From NCBI GenBank assembly GCA_036345935.2, contig JADWOT020000001.1:26755232-26819231 (forward strand): a stretch of DNA of 64,000 bases, read 5' to 3'. Of the stretch, positions 43,681 to 57,089 are shown one piece after another; position 1 is the first letter of the stretch; each line of letters opens with the position of its first letter. The translations under genes were made by a program, and so were the position numbers. The notes below the pieces were generated by a model. That model was not told the DNA's origin, searched no databases, and was given only the letters and a program-made list of their open reading frames with translations. The DNA is from Taenia hydatigena. Taxonomy: Eukaryota; Platyhelminthes; Cestoda; Cyclophyllidea; Taeniidae.

Positions 43681-46130
43681 ATGATGGAATAGTTGACCCT
43701 TACCACCATGTTCCTTTTACTGGGCCGACAACGGAGGAGATGGACACCGACCTGCATTTGGTCGACTCATTCCTAGGAAATGATGGTCAAGTGGGAAAGA
43801 TGAACGCAAAACCTGCCACACACCACAACAGATATGTTGGTACACTGCCGCTGACTTTGCAGCTAGAATGTGCACAGGAAGGAGTAGCCTCACTCTATCG
43901 TTCACACTTGGCCCAGCCACTAAACAGGCCATGTCTGCACAACTAATCTATTTAAGCAGACAGGTGTGCAGTGCCTGTTCAAAGGGTGTGGAAGATTTGC
44001 ATTCATCTATTCCTTCTCGACTTCACTTCCAGCGTTTGCTGTTTCTCTCCTGGCCATAAATTCTTTGGTGGTGCTTTTCATCATTGGTGACGAAGTTGAG
44101 CGTACTGGCTAAGGTGTGAAGGCCCAGTAAACTGGGTCTGCTAGAATGACAGAACCACTGCACGAGAAGGTAGCCTTTCGGAGGTGTTTGGATCGTTCTT
44201 CCAAATGCAGTTAACACGGAATGCCTTTTAGAAAGAGGTCGGTTGGATTGTCATTATAACTCTCCACTCCTCCTTCCCAATTTAATGATAATTTCATCTC
44301 AGCACGGAGAAGAAAATCAGTTCTGTTCTGCCTATTGCACAAATTATCATACAAAACGTCAAATAAATACCATTAAGGCCTTGACTTATTCCTGATGGGT
44401 TATGACCTACTCCGGGTACTTACCAACAATAGGTATGTACCGACGAATTCTCTCAACACCATTGTATAGACGAGAAGGTAGCAAAGTGAGCGAATAAGGA
44501 GTCGAAGGAGATGGAGAAGGTGAATGATGTAAAGATATTGGCATGTGATACTTAATTCGAGGAGCCTTAATGGTTCTACAGGGCGTCAGTCTTGTTGATA
44601 CTTTGGCATTAAGCAAGGAAATTTATTACTGCTAAGCTCTTGGGTCGGATGGAAGAAATGGGAAACGTGCCTACCGTAGTTAGCCAGCTTACACCGAAAA
44701 GCTTTATCATCCCAAATGGAAATGGGATAATAATCGCCTTCAAATTGTTTGATGCATTGTCCCATGGAAGAGTACTTGCCGAGTTACCAGTTCCTCGTCC
44801 CTTTGCCCTCGCATGGTACCCACGCACCGCACCCAGTCTTCCATGTATGTCCTCCAGGTATAAAACCACACTGCCTGCTTGCATCCTGGGTAAATGCATA
44901 GTCTACATTTAAGAGCAGTTTTGTAATGCACCTCTTCTCCTCACTTCAAGCCCTTCAGCCCTGGCGCAATCATCGCCGCAAATCACCACCCTTTCTCGAA
45001 AGTCCAATAAGTGGCAGAAGGAAAGAATAGAATAAGCGTGTTCCTAACTGGTGTCCCAGAGAGAAGTGTTAAAATGCCTATGTTTGCTCATTTATGCCAC
45101 ACTGCTCGATGACAAGCTGACTAGCAGTTTGATTAGTTAATCATGGGAGATCGTCTAAATTAATCCCTCTTTTAGAGATGATAGTCGCATGACCAAGGTG
45201 AGCTGTCTGGAACTTTCACCCACCATCGCCATGGTTGTCGGTAATGGTTGGGCTTAACTCTACCAAGTTCTCGAATAATATCTTCGAAGCAACCAAAATG
45301 AGTCGCCGGTGTAAATGCCTCCACGCGCATTAGTTGAGACACATTCAAACTACGATTGACGGAACCGTTTCTCATGTTGATCTGAGTAGGATGCTTCGCG
45401 TTGAATATGACACGGATAATGAGTCACAATCACGCAATCTTCTTCCTCCTTCAACCCTTTAGACCTGCAATCTTCTCCTCTTTACGGCATGCACATGCTT
45501 AAACAAAACGTATACGTAGCAGGTGTGCCAGGAGGTAAGCGACGACATTGGTTGGTTGGATGTTTGCTACTAGTTATTTCATGGGACTACAAGTGATAGA
45601 GCTCTATGAAGACTTTGAATTGTAAAGTTAGAGTGTCCCTCTTTTCGGTACTTCTCGCTTATTGACGCCTATGTGGCTAAATTCACATTCAGGCTTCTGG
45701 ATTGGAGGACCAATGAGATCTGTGAGGCGTGATAAGCTTTACAGCCAATTAAACTTGAGTCTACCTAACCAATAGAGACTCTGTTTTCTGCCTTGTCCTT
45801 GTTCTGATTAGTCATTGCATTGCAGCCCCTGCTTCAGCTCATGCTGCAGTTGATCAAGAATTCCTTGCCTGCTGATGGTGAAAGTAAAATGCTGGCGTTC
45901 CAACACTCTTTGCCTCACATTTTATTCCCCACCTGCACATCCTTTTCCTCCACCTTCTCCTCCTCCACCAAATCATTGCCGTCATTTTCTGATGGTCCCT
46001 CTGCCCTGCACCTGATTCTTGTGGAGCCAAGGCGCTGATCCGGAATCAAACAGAGCTGTGAAGGACCCCAGCTGATCTTTTTGCTGTTTTCGTGGTTAAG
46101 AGCCGACTCCTCAAACAGCTCTTTCTCTCC
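43681..46130. other. No gene supported; one weak exon-like frame
   Basis: Short frames only. At about 45,825-46,038 a frame follows the acceptor-like GCATTGCATTGCAG (PLLQLMLQLIKNSLPADGES, then Ser/Pro-rich), but it has no second copy and no clear donor. No repeat partner was identified in the rest. Confidence 0.4.
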
Positions 46131-46139
46131 ACACTCCTT

Positions 46140-46560
46140 TTCTCCTCGTCCTCGAGGTTGATTTAAATGAAGTTCAGTGCTACACCAAAGGCTTTGTTGT
46201 CCCCCATTTAAGCCAAATCGGACAAAGGGTAATGTAACATCGTCAGTGAATAAGGAGGGACGTACGTCGGCTGTACCCGGTTAACGTGTAGCTACCGTCA
46301 TACCCAATGTCGGGCAGCTGGTCCGCTAGTCGACAAGAAACGCCGATTCAACTGACTGCAAGTACAAGAGACAACAACAAAAGTGATGTTTATGCACAAA
46401 AATGGGCAACATTGACCATATTAGGACTTCATTTTACGCTCATAAAGGGTGAAACGAGAGAGTTAAAACTGATGTAATGCCCTTGGAGTGATTTCGGATA
46501 ATAAAACATAAGCTCGCCACGTCAAATGAGTCACACTTGCTGCTAGAATCGTGGTGCAGG
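46140..46560 (+). repeat. Degenerate fragment of the A-type repeat
   Basis: Plus-strand similarity to 20,320-20,590, for example AAATCGGACAAAGGGTAATG (46,209) and CTGGTCCGCTAGTCGAC (46,318). Strongly diverged. Confidence 0.5.
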
Positions 46561-48870
46561 CTAGATCTCTAGATGCTCGTTGATCTACGAAGAAAGAGAG
46601 ATATAGTGACAAGAGGATAATGTGATTAACTGTTGCGTTCGAGGCATTCATGGAAGCGGATATCAGCATAAATAACAATGCCGCCCCTCAGAATTCCCTG
46701 CACTGCTAACCTCTACCGCAGTGGATTTCCCTGACCAACAACCAACTTAGCGGCTCTATAACTGACTAACAAACGAAACAGACCAAGTTACCAAGCGTAT
46801 AAAAGCCAAATTTTGTGGTTAGGAGACACTGCCATTCAACACGGAGCTACTAGCTCACGGAATCACAAACAAACTGCACCAACCAGTTAGCGATCCATAT
46901 AAAACCAAATTTAGTGGGCTGAGACACATTTACACACAACTCATAGCTACTAACTAACTAATGAGTAGCATGTCGCAGTGCCAGTGTATCGTTTAATGGG
47001 CCAGCCGGCTGCTTACCTTATATGCTAGTTCAGTCCAACATCACCCAAACCACATCCTAACATCCATCAATCAGAGAGCGACGTCAGCTGTCCTTCGGAG
47101 AAGACTATTGGAATGTCTGTGCATGCAGAGTTAGCGTCCACTCCTCCTCAAATGCTTCCAGTCAGCAGATTAAGCACAGAATGGCAAGACGCATTGATGC
47201 TTTGCAGCAATAGCATTCTGCAATTGCAGTCACCACTTGCGTGCTCCCCACGTCACCACGTCTAAGCGTAAGCTATTCTAAAAAGAACCCCAGCTGTTCG
47301 ACAGTTAGGAAAAAGGTTAATGCACCTATTCTTCACACGACAATGAAATCCTTATCGTACAGCCAATTGGTGCCTTAACTTGGCTTATGGTGAGTAAGAA
47401 ATCAAAAACTTTCAAGATGTATGCGCCACAGTAGGAGCAGAAGCCCATCCTTGGAGTTAAATGATGCTAAGTAAGGAGAGGTGAACGCTGAACCTAGTGC
47501 AGTCCTTCACGGACTGGTTGGCACGCCGCTACTGACATTGCAGCCACAAATTGTGCACAGAGGAACAGATCGCTCTACCTGGAGGCTACTTATCCATCAA
47601 TGTTGATCAAGACCACAAGCATGTGACCTCCGCATGATGATCGACCAGGCACCAGAGGAGCGATGCTTGCACAGCCTGCTTACTTGGAAATATGCCAAAG
47701 GTAAGGAAGGAGCTGGAGTGCCATCAACACAAATCAGAGGCGCTAAGGGCGTATACGCAAAAGAGCCCTTTGAGGGTGTTTGCAGTTAGCTTGGACTGCC
47801 AGTTGGGTAAAAATAAATGGGACTGCCGACTGCTTCTCATCAATCATTGGGGTGGTAGCTCGCCTTTGGATGACTTGAGTGTTTAACAAGCAGCTTTGAG
47901 GAAATTAACCGACCTCGTTCCATTCCCTAAAGACCTAAATTTTTGCGGGCGATCCATTGCTGCAACAGCACTCTCTCGCCATCTTCTGGACACCTCAACG
48001 GACGGCTACCATCATTGCGCATCGATCTTAGTAAAACAGGGAGAATCCCATCAGACCGATAAATCTGGGTCTCTCACAGCCACAAGGATCCCACAAGGAT
48101 CCAGTAAAGTAATGAATGGGTGCTGAATACTACATAGAAGAGAAAAACAATGAGTTAAATCCAACTTGAAGCACTGAGGGACGAATTGCATCCAGACGGA
48201 GCGATGTGCTCCATCCTGTGCAATTGCCGGGTATAATAGCAGAATTATGCCGACGAGTTCAAAAGGGTGTGCAATGAGTTTATCGCTTGTCTCTCCCTCC
48301 TTGGCTTTTGTCATCCTCAGGATGAAAGGAGGGAGAATAAGTAGAGGACAATTTTCGTCATCGATATGGCAAATAAGGTATAGTGATAAAGTTTGAGCTC
48401 GTTTGACTGAAAACATTCCTCCCTCGAAGGTGAATGATGATACTAGTGCATAAGGGTGGGCATCCATCAAATGCTTTTGGCCAAAGAAAACGGTTCAGTC
48501 TACCACGTCTACTTCAGTTATGCCGATATATCGAAACAATCAGCGATCCATCAACATTAGCAAGTGCCGATGCGATGACAGCAGAACCAGCAACGACACT
48601 ACTCCTTGTCTTTTGGATGATGATCTAGAGTAGCATTTGATTTCCTACCGATACTCTACGTCCGAGAATCTCCCATCAACAACGCAGTCAATATCAACAC
48701 TAGCATCTGGCTCGTAACCGTGACCGATGCAGCCAGAGGTGCCAAAGATGCCCGATTAAGCGTCTACAACTGTGCTTTCCTCCTCGTCCCTGTGGTCAGT
48801 GCTGCCCTGACCTCAAGGAAGGAGGTTATGTCCTCATTATGACAGTGAGAACTGGGACCTGAAAAACACG
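46561..48870. other. No gene supported
   Basis: Short unsupported frames. At 48,290-48,440 there is a decayed relative of the 43,400-43,560 repeat. Otherwise I see nothing. Confidence 0.4.
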
Positions 48871-49084
48871 CCTTTGGGAGTGTGTTGATGCATTGTTTGA
48901 GTAAATTAAGGGGATCGCTCTTAACAACATTTGGGTTACCTGTTGGTCACCCCATGTGGACCCTTCAACGTGGCCGGAATGTGATCTTTACTTGCGTACG
49001 TGAGCTTCGCACTGCTCAATTGGAGCAAGCGATGAGCTTCACTCCCTCCCTACTTGGCCGATCATTACGCCACCTTGTGCATCT

Positions 49085-49260
49085 GATGACGAGGAAAGGT
49101 AATGCGGAAGATCACCACTGGTGCTCAGTTGGATTAGAGGCGAGACCGTGCAGACGACATCGACAGAAGCTGCCGTCGGCCTCAGTAGACCAGGACGCAA
49201 CTAGCTTCGCAACTTCATCTCTTTCCCATCAACTCGCATTGATGGTGCTGTTTGCATGAC
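49085..49260 (+). pseudogene. Gene H exon b fragment
   Basis: Frame reading SVGLEARPCRRHRQKLPSAS, then VDQDATSFATSS, matching gene H exon b. Weaker similarity upstream (CACTGCTCAATTGGAGCA near 49,010) to the exon a region at 2,403 suggests the whole exon pair was once here. The mini-intron is not visible. A stop follows soon after. Confidence 0.5.
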
Positions 49261-49559
49261 AACTGCATGCAGTCAGTCTCAACTTGATAAGGTCGACTCA
49301 TCTGCAGCAGCCGATGTTAGAAGGAGAGGCAATTCGAGATGTGAGGTGGAAAGAGCACTTCAGCCATGTGTATGCCCATTAAATTGCCATATTACCGAAT
49401 GCCTGTCGCATAGTAGGTAAGCTGGGTCGCTAAAAACCCTGTTCACTCATTTCTCACTAAAAATTGACATTGTTAACCAATGCTTTAATGTGGTGGCGCC
49501 TCTCACACCCACCCACTCAGTCTACCGATGCTCGTCTTATTACCATCCACCCCATCTAG

Positions 49560-50281
49560 CCCACATAGAAGGCAAAAAGAGGGTGTTGCTGTGAAAAAAA
49601 CTCTGTTAGCACGATGCAATCATGCTATGGGGTGTGGAGTAGAGGGATAGGGAGAAGGGGAAAAGAGACGAGGTGAATGATCCCTAACAACTTAAACAAC
49701 AGAAGATGCGCCATCTTCCTGTGCGTCCTCTTCTTACTTCGCGTTGGTGTTTTGGCCCTAGAATAACCAATGGAAGAAGAGAGGGTGAGGATGCGAAATG
49801 AAAGAAGGAATAAAACCATGCTGATGCGGCTAATGCCTGTAAATTAGGTGGTCTAAAGTGAAAGCAACGTTAGTGCTGCTGCTAGCTGCCTAAGCAATAA
49901 AAGCAAGTCAGCTGAATGACGTATACTGTGCCTGCTTTTTTGTGATTGAGCACAAAAGCATGAAGTAAGTCTTGAGCTAGAGCCGCTGTGCAACTCCTAC
50001 AAAGTGGCTTGATCTGTACGAGGTGGAGGAGGAGGGAGTGAGACTTACTTGGATTGGTGCCTAGACACACGGCCTCAGTGGCCGGTGCAACCTCCTCGTC
50101 ACGAAGGGGAGATATTGCAAAACTGGTTGTCTCCTAGTCCACTGAGTGCCGGTGGCGCTCCCCACCTCGCCTTCCCTTCTTGTCACATCTACAAGGCAGC
50201 AGATTTTTTAGCGAAATGGACACACTTACAGTTGACAAGGGTTCCAGCGATTCCAACAATTGCCCACATGTAGGACCATGT
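49560..50281 (-). pseudogene. Inverted gene H copy (exon a end, mini-intron, exon b, 3' part)
   Basis: Minus-strand counterpart of about 2,430-3,330. Exon a ends ALNLLTWSYMWAIVGIAGTL, VN at the GTAAGTG donor (50,229). The 41-nt intron is 50,189-50,229. Exon b follows but has lost about 90 bases inside (from after the CACCGGC part). The GTAAGTCTCACTCCC donor, the GAGTTGCACAGCGGC block and the AKTPTRSKKRTHRKM block are all in order. Most of exon c is deleted. The deletions make this a probable pseudogene, but it confirms the exon edges of the 2.2-kb copy. Confidence 0.65.
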
Positions 50282-50755
50282 GAGTAGGTTCAGCGCCTTC
50301 GACGTGTCCATCATGTCGATAGAGAAAGGTAAATTTGAGGTAAAGGCGGTTGGTGGTGGCACGCATCTAAGCGGTGAATGTGCGATTTGCATGACTTAAC
50401 AGTTGTATCTTGAAGCAGTTGCGCCTCGAAAAGCAAATTGGTCGAATTGCCAAGGAGGTTAGTCTATTATTATTGGCGTGGAGGAGAGCTCAAAGGCCAC
50501 AGACCGAACAAAAATGACACACTGAAGACGGAAGAGGGAAAGGAGCGAAGTGTCGACGCCAATAATAATAGACTAACCTCCTTGGCAATTCGACCAATTT
50601 GCTTTTCGAGGCGCAACAGCTTCAAGATACAACTGTTAAGTCATGCAAATCGCACATTCACCACCCAGATGCGTGTCATTATCAACCGCATTTACTTCAA
50701 ATTTACCTTTCTCCATCGACATGATGGACACGTCGAAGGCGCTGAACCTACTCAC
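50282..50755. repeat. Near-perfect 0.2-kb palindrome
   Basis: Left arm 50,282-50,478 and right arm 50,557-50,755 are nearly identical in inverted orientation around a 78-base spacer. The inner arms (CGCCAATAATAATAGACTAA and the following 45 bases) appear identical, and differences appear only toward the outside. The arms contain the start of gene H exon a (MMDTSKALNLLT frame), so the structure was made from gene H sequence. It is much younger than the other repeats here. Confidence 0.9.
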
Positions 50756-50888
50756 CGGCGCTCAGTTGGAGTTGAGGCTAGACCCTGTGGGCGCCACCAC
50801 CGAAGGCTGCCACCGGCCTCAGTGGACCAGGAGACAACCAGTTTTGCAATATCTCCCTTCGTGACGAGGAGGTTGTGCCGGCAAAAAG
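50756..50888 (+). pseudogene. Gene H exon b fragment fused to repeat F
   Basis: Carries SVGVEARPCGRHHRRLPPAS, then VDQETTSFAISPF. It joins straight from the palindrome arm at CTCACC/GGCGCTCAGTTGG, skipping the exon a end and mini-intron, and then passes at about 50,888 into repeat F. The fused plus-strand frame from 50,438 stays open for 214 codons, but this is a mosaic and probably not a real gene. Confidence 0.55.
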
Positions 50889-50889
50889 T

Positions 50890-52058
50890 CCGAGAGGTTG
50901 CTCGTGCCTTAAGACCCTTTATCCGGCACCATTTGCAGCACCGTCTCTTCAACCACCAGTCCTCTCATGTCGGTGCACTCACTCCTCGGTTTATGGATAT
51001 AGTCTGCAGTGTCTGTGCGGCACCGCATTTGAGTCCTGGTAATCACCGCTACAAAGAGGACAAATTCTCTTCATGTGGTTGAGTGAATAGTCCTTCTAGT
51101 TGGACATTATGCTGTCAGAGCTTAGTAGTGTTGAAGCTTTTGGCGTTAACAGAAATCATTTACGCCTTTGATGTTAGGGGCAATCACATACTCCACTACC
51201 CACTACTTCTCTCACTTAACGCATCAGTGATCAACCCATGACCCAATCTACGTCTTACTTTTAACAGCGAGCGTGACCCGTTTGACGTATCGACCCGCAT
51301 TTTGTGTCATCATCGCCAACCTCAGCGTGAGGACATCACTACAGGCATTTGTACTTGCAACCAGTTGATAGTGCAGCTCTCTCGTTGACTAGCGAACCAG
51401 TTTGCGTCATTGTGGATGCAGGTACTGCCATTATGTGCCACTTCTCACTCACTGATAATTTTTGCGAACCACAAATGTTTACGTTATTACTTTTTGCCCG
51501 ATGTCACTCAAGTGGATGGCAGAAATTAGGACCTGATATGGCAAAAGGCTTTATTTAAATCGAAATATCTTACCATAGTGCAAGGGAAATGGAATGAGGG
51601 AAAGGCCTTCCACCGCTCCTTTTAACTCAGAGTTAACATTTTGCCACCAAACCATTTGCTAACGTTGACAAATCGGAATCCATTTCGGCACATTGGAACA
51701 ATCGCACCACGTGTGCTTGACGAAGAAGTCCCTAATGCTAGACGAGAAGTTGTCTGCTCTAAATCTACTCGTTCCGAGGAAAAAAAGCTATAAAGTAAAG
51801 TTAAGGAGGAATGCTCTTTTGTGGTCAGAGATCTTTGGGTACAGAAATGGAGGCGTAAAACAAACAAGCAAATCCATCGAAATGTGTGACATACTCGACT
51901 TTCATTCCCTTAGAGAGGGTGGGGTAAAAGCGGTCAACGAGCAGACTTTATTTGTACTTACGCAGCCAAGTAGACCGATTATCATCACACGGAAGATTTC
52001 GGGCAGTTCCATTTGTCTTTCAATGCCAATTTTACAGTCACAGGGCACACATGTCGGA
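50890..52058 (-). mobile_element. Dispersed repeat copy F
   Basis: Same orientation as B, matching 30,560-31,640 colinearly (for example CAGTCCTCTCATGTC near 50,959 and ATCGAAATGTGTGACA near 51,875). Truncated at both ends relative to A and C. It retains the clearest open form of the relic frame. Confidence 0.8.
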
Positions 52059-52067
52059 TGTGAGTAG
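51693..52067 (+). pseudogene. Relic frame of repeat F, 124 codons open
   Basis: Reads LTKKSLMLDEKLSALNLLVP, then LLWSEIFGY, SKSIEMCDILDFHSLREGGV, NEQTLFVLTQPSRPIIITRK and SSICLSMP. The two halves match different reading frames in copies B and C. A single extra A near 51,857 joins them in F. So either F keeps the original joined frame, or the join is accidental. No known domain. Confidence 0.4.
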
Positions 52068-52599
52068 ATGGATTATATGGACGGCCTCCAGATAGAGCAA
52101 AGCTGTTCCTTTGTGTGCATTTACTGGGTGCAATGGCCGCAGTTTACCAACGCATTCGCGAAAGTGTACAATAGATTAAGCGATTGCCGCACCCACCTTG
52201 GCATTCGTTTCGATGCAGTGAAAAGATTAGGCTAAGAAGCCTTATTCAATAATTGTCTGTCCCTCATATCGTCAGTGATTTTGGTCCCTTCGCCTACTCA
52301 TTACTACACAGGTGCAGAAGAAGCGGTTTAAGCGAAGGATGTAGCAAAATCACTTTTTTGAATCATGCGATCATACAAAAGGGTAGGGAGCTGGGGGGTG
52401 GTAAAGAAGGGACAGATGAGGCCACTTGGTCCTCGCTCATCGTTGCACAAAAGAAGCTTTTGTGTTGAGTCTGCGACACAATTTCAATGGATTTGTTAAT
52501 TTCTGTGATTGCATTCGCGCATCCTCTTGCTCTCATCTTCTGCGTAGGTTGTATTTTCTTAAATAGACTGAATTGAGAGCAAACAGGGAGCAATCTTCA

Positions 52600-53340
52600 T
52601 TGGTGATATGATGCTCGTTCAGTGAGTACCTTACTTTCTTAAAGGAAGATGACGACGATTCGGTAGCCAGAGACGTGTTCGTCGAACGCATCTCGTCTAA
52701 CTTTGAGGACTAATTAGCTAAAGCATATATAATGCAAACGTGTCGACCTGACGAAGTGACTACACATCCGTCTCCACTAATGATACTGCGGTCAGTCTGG
52801 CCATTGAATTCAGCAATGTTGCAACAGCACCAATCGCGTTAACAGTGGCGGTGGAGCAACAGCACCGGTTCTGGATACTGATACCCACCTGCATCCAATC
52901 TACTCGTTTTGAGTGAATGAGGACCAAGTAAGGAAAGACGAACTCCGCACCTTTACACACCCTTGCGAATGCTGCCTCCATAAGTTTTGAGACTCGATGA
53001 ACTTTGTCCTTACAAGCATCCAGTGAAAATCACCGTCTCATGTCGATGCGTACACTTCTTGCATGGTTGATGTCATGGGAGGTGTCCTTTCGACCCAAGC
53101 GAGTTCTTGTAATCTTCGCAGTCTTAGGGATCCATCGGGCACAGGGGAGGCAAGAGAAAACAAGCATAAAATCTTTTCTATCTCACTGCTTGTCAGTAAG
53201 TAGCTCGCGTGGTTTCGTTTGCAAGAATGCCGTGTGATGCCTGTCTTAACAACGCCCCAAGTGGCATCAATCACACCACTTGAAAGCGAATTCTCGAGGT
53301 TATAAAATGAAAACATTGCTTAAAGAGCTGATCGCAATGT
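52600..53340. repeat. Degenerate repeat fragments
   Basis: The core motif occurs near 52,690-52,745 (plus). The stretch 53,088-53,215 resembles 62,840-63,000 (GGAGGTGTCCTTTCGACC against AGAGGTGTCTTTCTGACC). Diverged. Confidence 0.45.
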
Positions 53341-55880
53341 ATGCAAAGGCCGCAGAATTCGTCCCTCCTTCTTGATCTCTACACTCTTGGAACAAGCAGA
53401 GTGTGAGCGGTTGGTACACAAAGCCTCATAGAATCCAATTGCTCGAGTCTGGCGCGCTCGGGTTATTGGGAGCTGCTGCGCACGCAGTTCATTTTCAAAT
53501 CCTCGTCTTCTTGTCGACGACAGACAAAGCAGTCACATCGCTGCAATGTTCATGCTTCGGTGACTTTGCGAAGCTGCTATCAAAGGATGAGATAGTCTGC
53601 GTTGCCTTCGTCTGCACATGCCGAGGCTGCAAATTAGTGAACTGCTGCTGCCTGGTAATGCAATGACATTGCAGGTGTTGATGTCAATTTAAATTAACTT
53701 CGATACTGGTTTTCCTGCCTTATTTATTTATGTTTGGCTGCTCGTGCTTCTTATCTTTCATCCGCTTTAACTTTGGCATAGTGGTATAATTCAAATCAAA
53801 TTTCGCCTATTTCAAGTGTTAATTTTCATTACCCATTTTCGGAATTATCGAATAAAAGGAAAAGAGATAGGCAACGGTGCTTTGGGGTGGGTAGGTGAGT
53901 ATGTGTGAGGGACGCCATAGTAACCTGTAGGAGGTGGTCAGGATTAATCAAATAAGTAGGGAAAGGAAGCAGCAATTGATGCGGATAATCCACTAGAATC
54001 ACCAATATGCACAACAGTTGTCTCCTCTTAATTTCACTTCACCCCTTAGCATCGAACCGTCGTCTACCTCTCCCACTAACCAAATGCTTTCGCGCTCGAT
54101 GACTTCAGACCTCGCATCGAGTCGTCAGAATGAAGTCTCTGACAAATCGGACAAAGGTGTTTGACCAGCCAACATAGGCATAGACATAGACACGGAGGGT
54201 GATTGCCTCAGATTGAAAGAATTCTCCAGCGGCTTCGTAATCCACTTCAACAACTACTGAAGGATTTCACCTCTACATTTAAGTGGTTGTTGAGGTAGTG
54301 CCCGGTCTTATTATTTAGAGCAGTCAACCTCTCAGCAACCCAGCTACCCACAATCGTATCAGCACTAAATTCTCGGGTGTCGACAAGGTGGATGACATTT
54401 CCATATCACCGGAAGCTGGTCAGAAAATGCAACACTGATAAATCTACTCCAATAGCATTTAGGTTGTACTGGGGATGACTTGCCCGACAGAGGGATCAAG
54501 TGATCAGGACGGACGCCTCAAGACGAGAGGAGAAGACTATGGCTTACACTGGGTTCGCCTCAACGCCAAGCCATTCCATGGGCTACATTGAGCCACAGTA
54601 GCATTGGAAGTATAGGCCGAAATGAGGAAACTAATAATATGCAACTTTGTCACCATTGGGTGGTAAGGTAAACAAACCTCAAGTTCTCAAATTTCACTGA
54701 TGGTATCGACGCACTCTGTAGGACACTGACAAAGTAACACAATCGCTAGCTGTCGATCAGGCGGATTTTCAGTTGGTTTGCTGCTCTGACCAGTCACGCA
54801 CACACCAACTCGAGCGACAGAATGTCAGGCTGTATAAAAACCCAACAAACTCCGGTAGAGAGCATTGTCCATCTAAGTTGTCAATCGCCATTAAATCATC
54901 ATAATCATCAACTCATGTGAAGGGATAAGTGTCTTTGGGACTGTTCGTCAGTTGGAGTTGGACTAGTCAGTCAGTTAGTCAACAATTTGTGCAGTAGCTA
55001 ATTTAAAACTTCGCTTCCTTTCTCACTTAATTGCCAGCGTGGCTAGCTGGTTGGGTGGAAGCTTGTTATGAGCATGGCAAGTTGGCTGAATAGGCAAAAG
55101 AGGCTAGTGGTTAACCGCCAGCGAATCAAGGCGCTGTGTATACGTTTACAGCTGCGTGTGAAGTTTTCAATTTTAGTGGCATTGTCCCTGTTGGTAGCAG
55201 GGTTGCTAGCGTTCACCGTGGGAGGGATAATGCACTGCGTTGAGTAGTTGGATCAGCTACAGGCACAGTCTCATGACCAACGAACTGGACTGCTGATCTG
55301 CAAGTCAACAGAGGAGGTGGCAATATCCTCACGCCATAGTCGACAACATTGACAACGTAAAGGCTGCAGGTATGGGTGACTAGGTGATGCTCCAACTAAT
55401 GACGATGCCTTTCGTGCGGATTTGAGTGACACTACGCACTCAGTGATACAGCTGACTGACCGACTATCTGGCCATTCTGCAATCTCGGTCGGTCAGCCAC
55501 ACAGAATCGCTATTCAGAGAAAGAAACTGCAAATAACTGCTGGTCTACCTTTGTTAACCACCTAGCTTGTCAGTTAAAAATAGCTTGCAACCCAGCCAAC
55601 TCAAACATTGGTTGATTTCCAGCAGAAGCTAATCAGAGGGGCTAGTAAACCTTGTTTAGAGTAATCTCTTCAATTTGTTGTTCAAAGCGAACCATTTAAG
55701 ACCTACGGGTGGCGTCAGTCGAGGCAATCACCAAATGGGACATTATGGCTAAGATGATTGCAAAGCGGGTGGTCAGAGGAGATTCTTGGGCGACGAACAA
55801 TAGCACAAGGTCGTACCTCCATTCGGATCGTCGTAAAGGGGCAGTGCTGAAGGTTCCACTGCTACGTCACCGCCACTACA
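53341..55880. other. No gene supported
   Basis: This is the inner part of the spacer of the B/C inverted repeat. Short frames only, no partner found. Confidence 0.4.
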
Positions 55881-57089
55881 GAGTCATGATCCGTATTTGG
55901 TTGTAGTCTTTAGAACTTGATTTGCTTTAATCGTATCTGCTAGGTGAAACCAGTTACCAACAGTTGTAGCGGTCAAGGAGTGGGCTTTACACGCAACGCC
56001 TGTCAGCGTGTCCGTCTAACAACCATCTTGAACACGGAGACAGCGTCGAACTAGCTGATGGAACACTTGGATGCCTTTGCCACTGCTTGAAATGGATATT
56101 AAGGAGGATCTTGTGAGTTGCATTCCTCCCCTGCTTCTTTACCCAGAAGATTCCATCACAGGTTTACTGATCCCACAATAATAGCGTTTTACTGCCGCGC
56201 CTCTTTGGCCATCATTAAGAACCTACGTGAAGGAAACGATTGTCAGCCATAGGAGGCATCTAAGATCTATGTGGCCTGGTGCTGCTTGCGTTATTTCATT
56301 AGTGCATGTGCGTGCTTCTAACGTCTGCCTACTGGAGTACACGGGAGAGCCGTGCACAAACTACCGCGTGAGAAGGCGCCTGCTCACCACTAGAGTGTGC
56401 TTATTATTCTGCGTATGTAAACGAAACGAGCGCTAGAAGCATGTGATGACAATGTGAAGGCTGCAACCAACATGGCCTTTTCGAATCCTGATGCATCAGT
56501 CAGCGCAACATGCTTGACGAGAAGTACAAAGAAGACAATCACACAATGATTGCATTTGCTGTGAATTGGTTGCTTGTGTTAGTCTTATTGGAGAGTTTAC
56601 TGCTGTGCGTTGCTGCTCCTATCCTACTCGTATTTAAAATAGTCGGTTAACGAGGTAGTTGAGCAGCTGAACGGGTCGGAGCATGAATGCTAACGAGTAC
56701 TCAAGAGAGGTAAGGATGAGTAGCATGAGTGCTTTAAATGCAAGTGCTATTGAGTGCTCAGATGGTTGCTGAGAGCATAGGTTTCAATTTGAGATAATTG
56801 AGCACCTATGTGGAGGAATAAAATGATAGTGTCCTGCTTCTCACAGTCTAGCTACTTCAGTCATGAGTCGTCCACACGCCCGTCTTCCCATGCAAGCAAA
56901 CGAGCGAACTGACTAATTGGTGAACAGGCTAGTAAGACGTCATGTCCATGTCCGACACCTCAAGCAAACATACGTAGAGGTGGTGCTCGTCTACGTCAAC
57001 TTTAAACATTACAACATGAGTTTGTACGTCAAAAATTGACCCAAAATAAACTAGAAGGCTGAATATCCGCCACCCTCTCTTAGCCGTCT

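Noticed and set aside
50438..51082. 214-codon open frame, among the longest in the window
   Set aside because: It runs through the palindrome spacer, a palindrome arm, an exon b fragment and repeat F, all of separate origin, so the openness is accidental.
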